From Succinatimonas sp. CAG:777 (GTDB taxonomy: Bacteria; Pseudomonadota; Gammaproteobacteria; Enterobacterales; Succinivibrionaceae): a DNA stretch of 29,765 nt. Positions 29,554 through 29,765 of this stretch are shown one piece after another; within the stretch, counting starts at the first letter, position 1; each line of letters begins with the position of its first letter. Location: contig HF987944.1 in NCBI GenBank assembly GCA_000431835.1, forward strand, positions 1 through 29,765, given 5' to 3'. Under the pieces are notes generated by a model. The model ran no database searches and was not told the origin of the DNA. It was given only the letters and a program-made list of their open reading frames with translations. The translations under genes were made by a program, and so were the position numbers.

Positions 29554-29765
29554 ATGGCAGGTGCAAAGGAAATACGTACTAAGATAGCTTCTGTGCAGAA
29601 TACACAGAAGATTACTAGTGCTATGCAAATGGTAGCCGCCTCTAAGATGCGTAGGGCTCAGGAAAAAATGAGCCAGTCTCGTCCTTATTCAAAAGGTTTA
29701 CACGACATTATTAATCATATTGCTTCAAGTCATAGTGAATTCCATCATCCTTTTATGGAAGAGCT
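29554..29765 (+). CDS. atpG: F-type ATP synthase subunit gamma (partial, cut by window end)
   Basis: Gamma is the central rotating shaft of the enzyme. Only the first 70 codons are in the window: MAGAKEIRTKIASVQNTQKI, then TSAMQMVAASKMRRAQEKM and RPYSKGL. This is nearly identical to the E. coli N-terminal helix. The ATG follows TAGGAG, which overlaps the atpA stop, 10 bp apart. The gene continues beyond 29765; beta (atpD) and epsilon (atpC) are expected next. Confidence 0.97.
   Translation, partial: MAGAKEIRTKIASVQNTQKITSAMQMVAASKMRRAQEKMSQSRPYSKGLHDIINHIASSHSEFHHPFMEE

Noticed and set aside
1..29765. tRNA, rRNA, CRISPR, insertion sequences or prophage genes
   Set aside because: None was recognised on either strand. 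The only coding repeat is inside dnaA, and all genes are of core chromosomal type.

Overview
The window is a 29.8-kb, AT-rich stretch of chromosome from around the replication origin of a gammaproteobacterium. Several things place it there. The gene order dnaA-dnaN-recF-gyrB / rpmH-rnpA-yidD-yidC-mnmE and mnmG-rsmG-parA-parB-atpIBEFHAG is the classical origin neighbourhood. GyrB has the long proteobacterial form, EF-P carries Arg32 and is paired with its rhamnosyltransferase EarP, and the ATP synthase proteins are very close to those of E. coli. An oxygen-sensitive class III ribonucleotide reductase, strong A/T codon preference and divergent replication proteins suggest an anaerobic gut-type lineage such as the Succinivibrionaceae. 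That family assignment is inference.

Layout. Positions 1-6502 (minus strand) hold gyrB, recF, dnaN and dnaA. A divergent control region (6503-6709) leads into rpmH, rnpA, yidD, yidC and mnmE on the plus strand, packed with overlaps. Positions 10.48-16.87 kb (minus strand) are one apparent operon: nrdD, a small separate glycyl-radical gene, nrdG, then pqiA-pqiB-pqiC for envelope lipid traffic. Positions 17.1-19.0 kb (plus) carry earP and efp. A porin gene (minus) follows. Between the porin and mnmG lies 642 bp without genes that looks like oriC: a cluster of DnaA-box-like sites next to an almost pure A+T stretch. From 20.9 kb to the end, all on the plus strand, come mnmG, rsmG, parA, parB, atpI and the ATP synthase genes atpB, E, F, H, A and the start of atpG.

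How the genes work together. DnaA, the beta clamp, RecF, GyrB, ParA/ParB and oriC serve replication and segregation. MnmE and MnmG together modify tRNA wobble uridines. RnpA, YidD, YidC and L34 serve tRNA maturation, membrane insertion and ribosomes. EarP activates EF-P by rhamnosylation. NrdD, the small glycyl-radical protein and NrdG supply deoxynucleotides without oxygen.

Most notable observations: (1) the glycyl-radical domain of the class III ribonucleotide reductase is not in NrdD but in a separate 52-residue gene with its own ribosome binding site; (2) the normally near-invariant DNA-contact signature of DnaA is altered, and the putative origin boxes follow a shifted consensus (TTWTYAACA); (3) ATP synthase subunit a carries a four-cysteine insert in a predicted periplasmic segment; (4) there is an intrinsic terminator between dnaN and recF; (5) there are several perfect palindromes in leaders (rpmH, efp, porin, mnmG). 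Novelty of these could not be checked against databases.
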